DNA of 64,000 nt. Origin: Rhodocyclales bacterium. Its GTDB lineage: Bacteria; Pseudomonadota; Gammaproteobacteria; Burkholderiales; Rhodocyclaceae. The stretch spans positions 1 to 64,000 of the forward strand of contig JACRLX010000043.1 in NCBI GenBank assembly GCA_016235165.1, written 5' to 3'. The notes beneath the pieces are model-generated. The model worked only from the letters and a program-made list of their open reading frames with translations, was not told the DNA's origin and did no database searches. The position numbers were made by a program, and so were the translations under genes. Shown one piece after another: positions 17,601 to 26,044 of this stretch (its first letter is position 1; every line of letters begins with the position of its first letter).

Positions 17601-18608
17601 TCAGGCCGCCCGCGCCCGCAACTGCCCGCAACCCCCGGCCACATCCTGCCCCGCCGACTGGCGCAGCTTGGCCAGGATGCCATGGCGATACAGGTGCAGG
17701 GTCATCGCCGCGCAGCGTTCCGCCGAGGGACGGCGAAATCCTTCACCAATGCCCTCGCCCTCGACCGCGTTGAAGGGGATGAAATTCATCACCGCATACC
17801 TGTCCTTGAGCAGGCGCACGATGGCATCGAGTTCCTCGTCCGTGTCGTTGATGCCTTCGAGCAGGGTCCATTGGTATTGCACCGGATAGCCGGTGGCGCG
17901 CGAGTAGGCGTCGGCCAGTTCGACCAGTTCGGCGGGCTCGATCGCCTGCGCCCTGGGCAGCAGTTGCGCGCGCAAGTCGGCGCGCGTCGTGTGCAGCGAG
18001 AGCGCCAGCGCCGGCTTGACGCCCGCCCGCGGCAGGCGCTCGAACACGCGCCGGTCGCCCACCGTGGAAAACACCAGGTTCTTGTGGCCGATGCCGCCAG
18101 CGGTGCCGAGCAGCTCGATGGCGTCGAGCACGTTGTCCAGGTTGTGCGCCGGCTCACCCATGCCCATGAACACCACCTTGCCGACCTTGCGCCGGCGCCG
18201 CGCCAGCACCACCTGGGCGACGATCTCGGCACTGCCGAGCTGGCGCAGCAGGCCGGAGCGGCCGGTCATGCAGAAGCGGCAGCCGACTGCGCAACCGACC
18301 TGGGTCGAGACGCACACGCCGTCCTTCGGCAGCAGCACGCTTTCCACCGTCTGTCCGTCGGCCAGTGCCAGCAGCAGGCGGACTGAGCCGTCCGCCGCCG
18401 GGTGCTCGCTGCGCAGGCGCACCAGGCCATCGAGTTCCCCGGCCAGCGCGGGCAATTGGGCGCGCAGCGATGCCGGCAGGAATTGCCCCGGCGCCACCGG
18501 CCCATGATCGAGCGACCGGCCTTGCGTCCACGCGCGCAGTACGCGCTGCACATGCGGCGGCTTGGCGCCGGCGGCGGCGAGAAAGTCGCGGATTTCGGCC
18601 AGGTTCAT
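17601..18608 (-). CDS. RlmN/Cfr-family radical SAM methyltransferase
   Basis: Radical SAM enzyme that methylates an adenine C2 in RNA, by family 23S rRNA A2503 and tRNA. In 335 residues the cluster-binding CxxxCxxC is at 106-113 (QVGCAVGCRFCMTG). The GEP motif lies in FMGMGEPAHNLDNV. The methyl-accepting second cysteine is C327 in GGCGQL near the end. All required residues are present, so it should be active. It is shorter than housekeeping RlmN and starts MNLAEIRDFLAAAGAKP. It is not in the usual ndk/pilF/ispG neighbourhood, so it may be a paralogue. A 162-bp inverted-repeat element lies directly upstream. Confidence 0.82.
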   Translation of the reverse strand: MNLAEIRDFLAAAGAKPPHVQRVLRAWTQGRSLDHGPVAPGQFLPASLRAQLPALAGELDGLVRLRSEHPAADGSVRLLLALADGQTVESVLLPKDGVCVSTQVGCAVGCRFCMTGRSGLLRQLGSAEIVAQVVLARRRRKVGKVVFMGMGEPAHNLDNVLDAIELLGTAGGIGHKNLVFSTVGDRRVFERLPRAGVKPALALSLHTTRADLRAQLLPRAQAIEPAELVELADAYSRATGYPVQYQWTLLEGINDTDEELDAIVRLLKDRYAVMNFIPFNAVEGEGIGEGFRRPSAERCAAMTLHLYRHGILAKLRQSAGQDVAGGCGQLRARAA

Positions 18609-18621
18609 GGCGCCGATGCTA

Positions 18622-18783
18622 GCAGCCTCCCGGACTTAATGCGCCACGCACGTGAGGGACAAAAATCGGCGTCTGCGGCGTTGCGGCGACTGGCAAGGCA
18701 GCGAGCATTGCAGCGTCGCCGCGCCTTGCGCTGCATCCGAAATCGCCGCCGGCGTGCGCGGCGGCTTAAGTCCGGGAGGCTGC
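18622..18783. mobile_element. MITE-like element with ~31-bp terminal inverted repeats
   Basis: The left end, GCAGCCTCCCGGACTTAA at 18622-18639, is matched exactly in inverse at 18766-18783. The match continues inward (about GCGCCACGCACG against its inverse) with about three mismatches, giving 31-bp arms. The interior is GC-rich and codes for nothing. It fills the space between the divergent rlmN-like and pcm genes, ending 42 bp before the pcm start. No target duplication is clear. The right end abuts a further GCAGCCTCCCGG, forming a 22-bp perfect palindrome at 18772-18793. Confidence 0.6.
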
Positions 18784-18824
18784 AGCCTCCCGGCCAACAA
18801 GCGTATCGTGGCGGCAGGATGTCC

Positions 18825-19511
18825 ATGCCCCGCCATCTCGAAATCGAGCGCCTGCTCGACGAAATCCGCGCCGAGGCGCGGGCCACCGGCAATTACACCG
18901 GCCGCCCCGCCTTCGACGAGCGCGTGCTGGAGGCGCTGCGCGAGGTCCCGCGCGACGAGTTCGTGCCGCCCGAGCTGCGGCACTGCGCCTGGGCCAATCG
19001 TCCGCTTCCGATCGGGCACGGGCAGACGATTTCCCAACCCTACATCGTTGCGCTGATGACCGACCTGATCGATCCCCGGCCGGAGCATCGGGTGCTCGAG
19101 GTCGGCACGGGTTCGGGCTACCAGGCGGCGGTGCTGTCGCGCCTGGTGAGCCGGGTCTACACGGCGGAACGGCTGCCCGAGCTGGCCGCGGACGCCACCG
19201 CGCGCCTGCGGCGCCTGGGCTACGCGAACATCGAGACCCGCTGCGCCGACGGCCGCCTCGGCTGGCCCGAGCAGGCGCCCTTCGATGCCGTGCTGGTAGC
19301 CGCCGCGGCCACCGAGGTGCCGCCGGAACTGCTGCGCCAGCTCAAGCCGGGGGGCGTGCTGGTGATCCCGGTCGGCGCGCCGCACGAAGCGCAGCAGTTG
19401 GCGGCGATCCGGGTCGGCGGGGACGGCCGAGCCAGCCGCCGCGACCTGCTGCCGGTGGCTTTCGTGCCGCTGCTGCGCGAGGCGCCGGGTCCGCAGCAGG
19501 AGCGCCCGTGA
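18825..19511 (+). CDS. pcm: Protein-L-isoaspartate O-methyltransferase
   Basis: SAM-dependent repair enzyme that methylates isoaspartyl residues in damaged proteins in the cytoplasm. The 228-residue length suits the family. Signature pieces are FVPPELRHCAW, GHGQTISQPYIVALM and the SAM-binding VLEVGTGSGYQAAVLS. They are followed by AERLPELA and a closing LKPGGVLVIPVG. ATG 18825 is preferred to 18819 because AGG lies six bases before it. The usual surE/nlpD/rpoS neighbours are absent, and it stands alone between the inverted-repeat element and the convergent tusE-like gene. The downstream spacer to tusE contains a copy of the dispersed repeat. Confidence 0.9.
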   Translation: MPRHLEIERLLDEIRAEARATGNYTGRPAFDERVLEALREVPRDEFVPPELRHCAWANRPLPIGHGQTISQPYIVALMTDLIDPRPEHRVLEVGTGSGYQAAVLSRLVSRVYTAERLPELAADATARLRRLGYANIETRCADGRLGWPEQAPFDAVLVAAAATEVPPELLRQLKPGGVLVIPVGAPHEAQQLAAIRVGGDGRASRRDLLPVAFVPLLREAPGPQQERP

Positions 19512-19629
19512 GTCCCGCGCGCAACCGGGCCGGAGCATGCCGGCATGTCGCCATGTCCGCCCGGAGCTGAGGCCATGCGCGCCATGCTGCTGGAGCGACC
19601 GGGCACGGCGGTACTCGTCACCTGAAAGG

Positions 19630-19656
19630 AAAAGTCGGCGCCGGCGGGACGGCGAT
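19630..19656 (+). repeat. Dispersed AAGTCGGCG repeat, copy 3
   Basis: AAAAGTCGGCGCCGGCGG then GACGGCGAT. It sits in the convergent gap between pcm and the tusE-like gene and touches the latter's stop codon. Confidence 0.65.
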
Positions 19657-19985
19657 CAGACGCAGCCGGTGGGCTTGGGCATTCCCGCGTAGCGCGCGGC
19701 CTGCTTGGCCGGGCCGTAGGGGAAGAGGTCGAACAGGTACTTCTTGTCGGAAAACTGCTCGCCGAGATCGCCACCGATCATTTTCGACATCACGCGCAGG
19801 TTGGGCGCGGTACCGTATTCCGAGTAGTAATCGCGGATCCAGCGCAGCACCTGCCAGTGCTCGTCGCCGAGCTTCAGCTCGTCGCGCTCGGCGAGGAAGG
19901 AGGCGACATCCTCGCTCCAGTCGTCCAGGGTCTGCAGGTAGCCTTCGGCGTCGGTTTCGATCTCGCGGCCATTGACATTGATCAT
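19656..19985 (-). CDS. TusE/DsrC-family sulfur-carrier protein
   Basis: Small 109-residue sulfur-relay protein. The C-terminal arm PKPTGCV carries the persulfide-binding CysA at residue 108. DsrC proper has a second cysteine eleven residues earlier; here that place is Ala97 (QAARYAG). The protein is therefore TusE-like (2-thiouridine tRNA sulfur relay) or another single-cysteine DsrC homologue rather than a sulfite-reductase partner. The N-terminal MINVNGREIETDAEGYL is typical. It has its own promoter facing away from iorA, and no dsr or tusBCD genes are in view. The exact sulfur acceptor is unknown. Confidence 0.85.
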   Translation of the reverse strand: MINVNGREIETDAEGYLQTLDDWSEDVASFLAERDELKLGDEHWQVLRWIRDYYSEYGTAPNLRVMSKMIGGDLGEQFSDKKYLFDLFPYGPAKQAARYAGMPKPTGCV

Positions 19986-20033
19986 TTGTATTCTCCGTTG
20001 GGGTTGAGGGTATTACTTGAGTATTTTTGTCGG

Positions 20034-20063
20034 ATTATAAGCAAACCCTTAACTGCCTGTAAA
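20034..20063 (-). promoter_or_regulatory. Sigma-70 promoter for tusE-like gene
   Basis: On the minus strand a -35 TTTACA (20058-20063) is separated by 18 bases from a consensus -10 TATAAT (20034-20039). It lies about 50 bp upstream of the tusE-like start. Confidence 0.6.
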
Positions 20064-20075
20064 CCCCCGCCGCTA

Positions 20076-20104
20076 TGGACGGCCCTGCTGCAAATCCGGA
20101 TAAT
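20076..20104 (+). promoter_or_regulatory. Possible sigma-70 promoter for iorA
   Basis: TGGACG (20076-20081), 17 bases, GATAAT (20099-20104). It matches four and five of six consensus bases. Start of transcription would fall near 20111, just before the leader hairpin. Confidence 0.4.
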
Positions 20105-20114
20105 TCGCGGCGAT

Positions 20115-20151
20115 GACCTGCGCAGGGGGCATCCCCGCGCAGGTCAATTTT
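20115..20151 (+). terminator. Terminator/attenuator hairpin in iorA leader
   Basis: GACCTGCGC pairs perfectly with GCGCAGGTC. Inside, GGGG pairs with CCCC around a GCAT loop, with one bulged A. AATTTTTC follows. No gene upstream on the plus strand needs a terminator here, and the hairpin lies between the likely iorA promoter and the start codon 15 bp further on. It may attenuate iorA or stabilise its mRNA. Confidence 0.6.
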
Positions 20152-20165
20152 TCTCTGGAGTCTTC

Positions 20166-22058
20166 ATGGCCGCTGTTCTGCCGCTTTCGCCAAACTCGCC
20201 CGCCGTACAACGGCTACTGCTTTCCGGCAACGAGGCCGTTGCACGCGGCGTCTGGGAAGCCGGCACCCGCGTCGCCGCCGCCTACCCGGGCACGCCGGCG
20301 ACCGAGATCCTCGAAACCCTGTCGCGCTTTCCCGATCTGCATGCCGAATGGTCGGTGAACGAGAAGGTCTCGATGGAAGTCGCCCTCGGCGCCTCGATGA
20401 CCGGCGCGCGGGCCTTCTGTGCCATGAAGCACGTCGGGCTGAATGTCGCCAGCGACTGCCTGATGACCATGACCATCACCGGCGCCTATGGCGGACTGGT
20501 GATCGCGGTGGCCGACGACGTCGGCATGTCCTCGTCGCAGAACGAGCAGGACTCGCGCTTCTGGGGCCGCTTCGCCCACATCCCGGTGCTGGAACCGGCC
20601 GATTCGCAGGAAGCCTACGAGATGGCGAAGCAGGCCTTCGTGATGTCCGAGACATACGAAACCCCGGTGCTGCTGCGCCTGACCACGCGCATCTGCCACG
20701 TCAAGGGCCTGGTCACCGTCGGCGAGCGCGAGGCGCACGAGCCGGCCGGCTTCGTCAAGAATCCGCAACGCTGGGTGATGGTGCCGGCGCATGCCAAGGT
20801 ACGCATCCCCGGCCTGTTCAAGCGTGACGAGACCCTGCGCGAAGTCTCGGAAACCACGCCGCTCAACATCCTCGAGGCGGGCACGGACCGCAGCGTCGGC
20901 TTCGTCACCTCGGGCCCGGCCTACATGCACGTCAAGGAAGCCTTCCCCGATGCGCCGGTGCTGAAGCTGGGTCTTTCCCATCCCTGGCCACCCAACAAGC
21001 TGCGCGAACTCGCAGCCATGTGCGACAAGCTGGTGGTGGTCGAGGAAACCGAAAAGATCCTCGAAACCGAAATCAAGGCTGCCGGCATCGATTGCCACGG
21101 CAAGGACATCCTGCCCAGCCTAGGCGAGCTCTCGCCGCAGGTGTTGACGCCGGCCATCGACCGCCTGCTGGGCAAACCGGTGCCGCCGCCGGCCCCGGCC
21201 GCCGCGCCGCCCAAGCTCTTCCCGCGGCCGCCGACGCTGTGCGCCTCCTGCCCGCACATGGGCATGTACTACACGCTGTCGCAGATCAAGAACCTGATCA
21301 TCTCCGGCGACATCGGCTGCTATACCCTGGGCGCCGGCCACCCCTGGAACGCACTCGACACCACCATCTGCATGGGCGCGACGATGGGCGTGGCGCTGGG
21401 CATGGACAAGGGGCGCGGCAGCGTCGACAAGAACAAGCGCATCCTGGCCGTGATCGGCGATTCGACCTTCATGCACATGGGCATGCAGGGCCTGCTCGAC
21501 ATCACTTACAACCACGGCAATGTCACCGTGCTGCTGCTCGACAACCATACCACCGGCATGACCGGCGGCCAGGCCACGCCGGCCTCGGGCAAGGACATCC
21601 ATGGCAGGGACGCGCCCAAGGTCGACCTGTTCAAGATCGTCGAGGCGCTGGGCGTGCCCAACGAGCGCATCAAGGTGGTCGATCCCTACGAACTGCCGAC
21701 GCTGTTCAAGACCGTGCGCGAGGAGATCAAAATCGAGGGCCCCTCGGTGATCATCGCCCGCCGCCCCTGCGTGCTGATCGACGAGTTCAAGCCGACGCGA
21801 CCCTACCTGGTCGAGGAGGACAAGTGCACCGGCTGCGGCAACTGCGTCGAGGTCGGCTGCCCGGCAATCCACGTCACGCGCCGCGACAGGGTGGTCAAGC
21901 CCTCGGGCAAGGAAGTCGAGCTTGCCTTCGTCGAGATCGACAGCCAGGCCTGCACCGGCTGCGGCCTCTGCGTCCAGCCCTGCGCGCCGGACGCGATCCA
22001 GCACGTCTCGCGCCGCGACATCCCGATCCACATCGTCAAGACCACGAGTTCGTCATGA
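20166..22058 (+). CDS. iorA: Indolepyruvate ferredoxin oxidoreductase, alpha subunit
   Basis: Thiamine-diphosphate enzyme that oxidatively decarboxylates aryl pyruvates to aryl-acetyl-CoA with ferredoxin as acceptor; in bacteria it often serves aromatic amino acid or phenylacetate metabolism. It has 630 residues. The N-terminal pyrimidine-binding part carries YPGTPATEILETL. The ThDP/Mg region follows with GDIGCYTLG and HPWNALDTTICMGA. Two C-terminal [4Fe-4S] motifs, CTGCGNCVEVGCP and CTGCGLCVQPCAP, lie beyond about residue 550. ATG 20166 has GGAG upstream. The stop overlaps the iorB start (ATGA). The leader carries a strong hairpin. Acyl-CoA synthetase-type fusions are absent. Confidence 0.92.
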   Translation: MAAVLPLSPNSPAVQRLLLSGNEAVARGVWEAGTRVAAAYPGTPATEILETLSRFPDLHAEWSVNEKVSMEVALGASMTGARAFCAMKHVGLNVASDCLMTMTITGAYGGLVIAVADDVGMSSSQNEQDSRFWGRFAHIPVLEPADSQEAYEMAKQAFVMSETYETPVLLRLTTRICHVKGLVTVGEREAHEPAGFVKNPQRWVMVPAHAKVRIPGLFKRDETLREVSETTPLNILEAGTDRSVGFVTSGPAYMHVKEAFPDAPVLKLGLSHPWPPNKLRELAAMCDKLVVVEETEKILETEIKAAGIDCHGKDILPSLGELSPQVLTPAIDRLLGKPVPPPAPAAAPPKLFPRPPTLCASCPHMGMYYTLSQIKNLIISGDIGCYTLGAGHPWNALDTTICMGATMGVALGMDKGRGSVDKNKRILAVIGDSTFMHMGMQGLLDITYNHGNVTVLLLDNHTTGMTGGQATPASGKDIHGRDAPKVDLFKIVEALGVPNERIKVVDPYELPTLFKTVREEIKIEGPSVIIARRPCVLIDEFKPTRPYLVEEDKCTGCGNCVEVGCPAIHVTRRDRVVKPSGKEVELAFVEIDSQACTGCGLCVQPCAPDAIQHVSRRDIPIHIVKTTSSS

Positions 22059-22672
22059 GCAGCGACATCACCAACATCCTGGTCTGCGGCATAGGCGGCC
22101 AGGGCGTCATGACGGCGACCGAGATCCTCGCCGAGGCGGCCATCGCCCAAGGCCACGACGTCAAGAAAACCGAGGTTGCCGGCATGGCCCAGCGCGGTGG
22201 CGTGGTCACCTCGCACCTGCGCTTCGGCCGCAAGGTGCTCTCGCCGCAGATCGAGCCGGGCACGGTGCAGGTGCTGCTCGGCTTCGAGGGCGCCGAGGCG
22301 CTGCGCTGGTCGCACTACCTGCGTCCCGACGGATTGGCGCTGGTCAATACCGCACGCCTGGTACCGCCGGTGGTCGAGCTCGGCCTTTTCGAGTACCCGG
22401 ATGATCCCACCGGCAAGATGCGCGAGGCCGGCCATAAGGTCGTGGCCTTCGACGCCATGAGCATCGCCCGCGACCTCGGCGAAATCCGCCTCGGCAATAC
22501 CGTGATGCTGGGCGCCATCGCCGATTACCTGCCCTTCGCTCCCGATGTGCTGATGGCCTGCATCGACAAACGTTTCGCGCGCAAGGGCGAGAAGGTCGTC
22601 GAGGCCAACCGCCAGGCCTTTGCCGCCGGCCGCGATGCGGTGGCGAAGCAACTCGCCGCCACGCCGGCCTGA
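22055..22672 (+). CDS. iorB: Indolepyruvate ferredoxin oxidoreductase, beta subunit
   Basis: Gamma-type subunit of the 2-oxoacid:ferredoxin oxidoreductase, partner of IorA. Its 205 residues begin with NILVCGIGGQGVMTATEILA, the family signature, followed by KKTEVAGMAQRGGVVTSHLR. It presumably forms the CoA-binding interface of the complex. The start overlaps the iorA stop by four bases, so the subunits are made in balance. folD follows 18 bp later on the same strand, and this run continues to the Nudix gene. Both subunits are full length, so an active complex is expected. Confidence 0.92.
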   Translation: MSSDITNILVCGIGGQGVMTATEILAEAAIAQGHDVKKTEVAGMAQRGGVVTSHLRFGRKVLSPQIEPGTVQVLLGFEGAEALRWSHYLRPDGLALVNTARLVPPVVELGLFEYPDDPTGKMREAGHKVVAFDAMSIARDLGEIRLGNTVMLGAIADYLPFAPDVLMACIDKRFARKGEKVVEANRQAFAAGRDAVAKQLAATPA

Positions 22673-22690
22673 TTACGCACAAGGATATCC

Positions 22691-23538
<848 letters not shown>

Positions 23539-23542
<4 letters not shown>

Positions 23543-24039
23543 AACCCCTGGTCGGCATCGTCATGGGCTCGGATTCGGACTGGCCGGTGATGCAGGCCGC
23601 CGCCGCCATGCTCAAGGAATTCGGCGTGCCCTACGAGGCGCGCGTGGTCTCGGCACACCGCACGCCCGACCTGCTGTTCGACTATGCGGCGATGGCGCAG
23701 GAGCGCGACCTGCGCGCCATCATCGCCGGCGCCGGCGGCGCCGCCCACCTGCCCGGCATGCTGGCCTCGAAGACCATCGTCCCGGTGCTCGGCGTGCCGG
23801 TGCCCTCGAAGCACCTCAACGGACTGGACTCCCTGCTCTCCATCGTGCAGATGCCCAAGGGCGTGCCGGTGGCCACCTTCGCCATCGGCGAGGCCGGCGC
23901 CGCCAATGCGGCGCTGACCGCGATCGCCATCATCGCCACGGCCAACGACGACTATGGCCGCGCCCTGACGTTGAAGCTGGAAGCCTTCCGCAGCCGCCAG
24001 AGCGAAAAGGTGATGGCGATGAAACTGCCCGAGGCCTGA
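23539..24039 (+). CDS. purE: N5-carboxyaminoimidazole ribonucleotide mutase
   Basis: Class I PurE, which rearranges N5-CAIR to CAIR in purine biosynthesis. Its 166 residues carry [17 protein letters not shown] at the nucleotide site, [14 protein letters not shown] with the catalytic histidine, and [19 protein letters not shown] 23539 overlaps the folD stop, and the stop TGA overlaps the hemF ATG by one base. The partner purK gene is not in this window, which is unusual because purE and purK commonly adjoin. Confidence 0.95.
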
Positions 24040-24953
24040 TGGACATAGCCCCGATCCGGGACTATTTCACCGGCCTGCAGCAATCCATCGTCGGTGAACT
24101 CGAAGCCGCCGACGGCAGCTCCTTCCTCACCGACACCTGGGATCGCCCGCAGGGCGGTGGCGGCATCTCGCGCCTGATCGAGGAAGGCAAACTGTTCGAG
24201 CGTGGCGGCGTCAATTTCTCGCATGTGATGGGCGAGCAACTGCCGGCCTCGGCCACCGCCCACCGCCCCGAGCTCGCCGGCCGCCGCTGGCAGGCGATGG
24301 GCGTCTCGCTGGTGCTGCATCCGCGCAATCCCTATTGCCCGACGGCGCACATGAACGTGCGCTGCTTCGTCGCCGAAAAGGAAGCCGAAGCGCCGGTGTG
24401 GTGGTTCGGCGGCGGCATGGACCTGACGCCCTACTACGGCTTTGAAGAGGACGCGACCCATTTCCACCGGGTCTGCCGCGACACGCTGGCCCCCTTTGGC
24501 GCCGACGTCCACGCACGTTACAAGCAATGGTGCGATGACTACTTCTACCTCAAGCACCGCAAGGAGGCGCGCGGCGTCGGCGGCATCTTCTACGACGATC
24601 TCAACGCAGGCGGCGAGGGTGGCGACACTGCGTTTCAGCGCTGCTTTGCCCTGACCCAGGCCGTCGGCAACAGCTTCACCGCGGCCTACCTGCCGATCAT
24701 CGCGCGCCGCCGCGACCTGCCGTTCGGCGAACGCGAGCGCGATTTCCAGGCCTACCGGCGTGGCCGCTACGTCGAATTCAACCTGGTCTGGGATCGCGGC
24801 ACGCTGTTCGGCCTGCAATCGGGGGGGCGCACCGAGGCCATCCTGATGTCGCTGCCGCCGATCGTCAAATGGCGCTACGACTGGCAGCCCGAGCCGGGCA
24901 GCGCAGAAGCGAGGCTGTACAGCGACTTCCTGCCGCCGCGCGACTGGCTCTGA
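24039..24953 (+). CDS. hemF: Oxygen-dependent coproporphyrinogen III oxidase
   Basis: Cytoplasmic enzyme that oxidatively decarboxylates two propionates of coproporphyrinogen III using oxygen, a late haem step. The 304-residue length is normal. Signature stretches include [40 protein letters not shown] and FEERGVGGIF-like [16 protein letters not shown]-terminal [20 protein letters not shown] follows. It shares a one-base overlap with purE and so belongs to the iorA-nudix run, apart from the hemCDXY operon 4 kb away. Its presence indicates aerobic or microaerobic growth. Confidence 0.96.
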   Translation: MDIAPIRDYFTGLQQSIVGELEAADGSSFLTDTWDRPQGGGGISRLIEEGKLFERGGVNFSHVMGEQLPASATAHRPELAGRRWQAMGVSLVLHPRNPYCPTAHMNVRCFVAEKEAEAPVWWFGGGMDLTPYYGFEEDATHFHRVCRDTLAPFGADVHARYKQWCDDYFYLKHRKEARGVGGIFYDDLNAGGEGGDTAFQRCFALTQAVGNSFTAAYLPIIARRRDLPFGERERDFQAYRRGRYVEFNLVWDRGTLFGLQSGGRTEAILMSLPPIVKWRYDWQPEPGSAEARLYSDFLPPRDWL

Positions 24954-24954
24954 A

Positions 24955-24979
24955 CGCCGTAGCGCCAGCGCCGACTCTT
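24955..24979 (-). repeat. Dispersed AAGTCGGCG repeat, copy 4
   Basis: Reverse strand reads AAGAGTCGGCGCTGGCG then CTACGGCG. It fills the gap between the hemF stop and the Nudix start, ending five bases before the start codon. Confidence 0.6.
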
Positions 24980-24983
24980 GCCG

Positions 24984-25517
24984 ATGACGCACAGCTACAA
25001 CTTCTGCCCGCACTGTGCCGCGCCGCTGCGCCTGCTGACCCAGGTCGAGGACGGCGGCCCCAGGGAGCGGCTGCGCTGCCCGGCCTGTGCCTGGACGCAC
25101 TGGAACAACCCGACGCCGGTATTGGCGGCAATCATCGAGATGACGGACCGCGACGGCCGGGTGCTGCTGGCGCGCAACGCCGCCTGGCAGGGACGCATGT
25201 TCGCCCTGATCACCGGCTTCATGGAGGCCGGCGAGAGCGCCGAGGAAGGCATCGTCCGCGAAGTGCTGGAGGAAACCGGGCTGCGTGTTGACGCCCCGAC
25301 CCTGGTCGGCGTCTACGACTTCCAGCGCATGAACCAGTTGATCGTCGCCTACCACGTCGAGGCGCAGGGCGAGATCGTGCTCTCGCCGGAACTCGCCGAA
25401 TACAAGCTGTTCCGCCCCGAGGACCTGCGCTGCTGGCGCGCGGGCACCGGTTACGCGCTGGCCGACTGGCTGATTGCACGCGGCATCACGCCGCAGTGGA
25501 TGGAGCAACCGGGTTAG
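24984..25517 (+). CDS. Nudix hydrolase with zinc ribbon, NudC-like
   Basis: Hydrolyses a nucleoside diphosphate linked to X; the zinc ribbon suggests NADH pyrophosphatase/NudC-type or a related ADP-ribose hydrolase. Of 177 residues, the ribbon cysteines are C8, C11, C32 and C35 (FCPHC, RCPAC). The Nudix box is complete at 78-100 (GFMEAGE to REVLEETGL). ATG 24984 is used in preference to TTG 24978. The ribosome site is poor because the preceding bases belong to a copy of the dispersed repeat. It is the last gene of the iorA run. NudC is longer, so the precise substrate is open. Confidence 0.85.
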   Translation: MTHSYNFCPHCAAPLRLLTQVEDGGPRERLRCPACAWTHWNNPTPVLAAIIEMTDRDGRVLLARNAAWQGRMFALITGFMEAGESAEEGIVREVLEETGLRVDAPTLVGVYDFQRMNQLIVAYHVEAQGEIVLSPELAEYKLFRPEDLRCWRAGTGYALADWLIARGITPQWMEQPG

Positions 25518-25661
25518 GGCCGGTGCTCACTCACTCGACCGGCTCCAATTCTCCGGTCAATTCACTGGTCATGGACAAGACCCGAAGCTTCAACTATCCT
25601 TGCGTTTCGTCGATCGCCTGTTCGACGGGTGGTATCGATAAATCTCGGGGAAGGGCATCAC

Positions 25662-25967
25662 ATGAAAAAGATCAGTCTTCTGTTGGCGATTCTGTTTGGT
25701 TTCGCTCCCACGGTTTACGCGGCCAGCCCTTCATCAGTCGCCGCGCAGAATGACATCAATCCGTCCACCGTCAACACCAACGGCGGCTTCGATTTTCAGG
25801 CGCGGGACAATGGCGGGCATCTGGGCTGGTGCAAAGGCCAGGGACATCTGGTGCCTCCCGGCAACCAGGCATCCGGCCACCGCAATCACTGGGATTGCGA
25901 CAACGACGATGGTGGCGGCGACGACGGCGAGGACGACTGCCCGGACGGCAGTTGCCTGCCCCATTGA
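25662..25967 (+). CDS. Small secreted acidic protein, unknown
   Basis: A 101-residue exported protein. The signal peptide MKKISLLLAILFGFAPTVYA should be cut near residue 20. The mature part is serine/asparagine-rich, then carries GGHLGWCKGQGHLVPP and a GHRNHWDCDNDD segment. It ends in a run of Asp and Gly with two further cysteines (DDCPDGSCLPH). Four cysteines and the acidic tail suggest disulfide bonds and possible metal binding, but I recognise no family. ATG 25662 has GGGGAAGG upstream. It has its own start region and is convergent with hemY. Confidence 0.65.
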   Translation: MKKISLLLAILFGFAPTVYAASPSSVAAQNDINPSTVNTNGGFDFQARDNGGHLGWCKGQGHLVPPGNQASGHRNHWDCDNDDGGGDDGEDDCPDGSCLPH

Positions 25968-26044
25968 TCGGCTCGCTGCGCTCGACATCACCAGCGGCCC
26001 AATCTGTTGTTACACGCAAAACCGGAGAAGCTTGTGACGCCGTA

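Noticed and set aside
25537-25558. GACCGG/CCGGTC hairpin after the Nudix gene
   Set aside because: Six-bp stem with a 10-base loop and no T-run; not convincing as a terminator.
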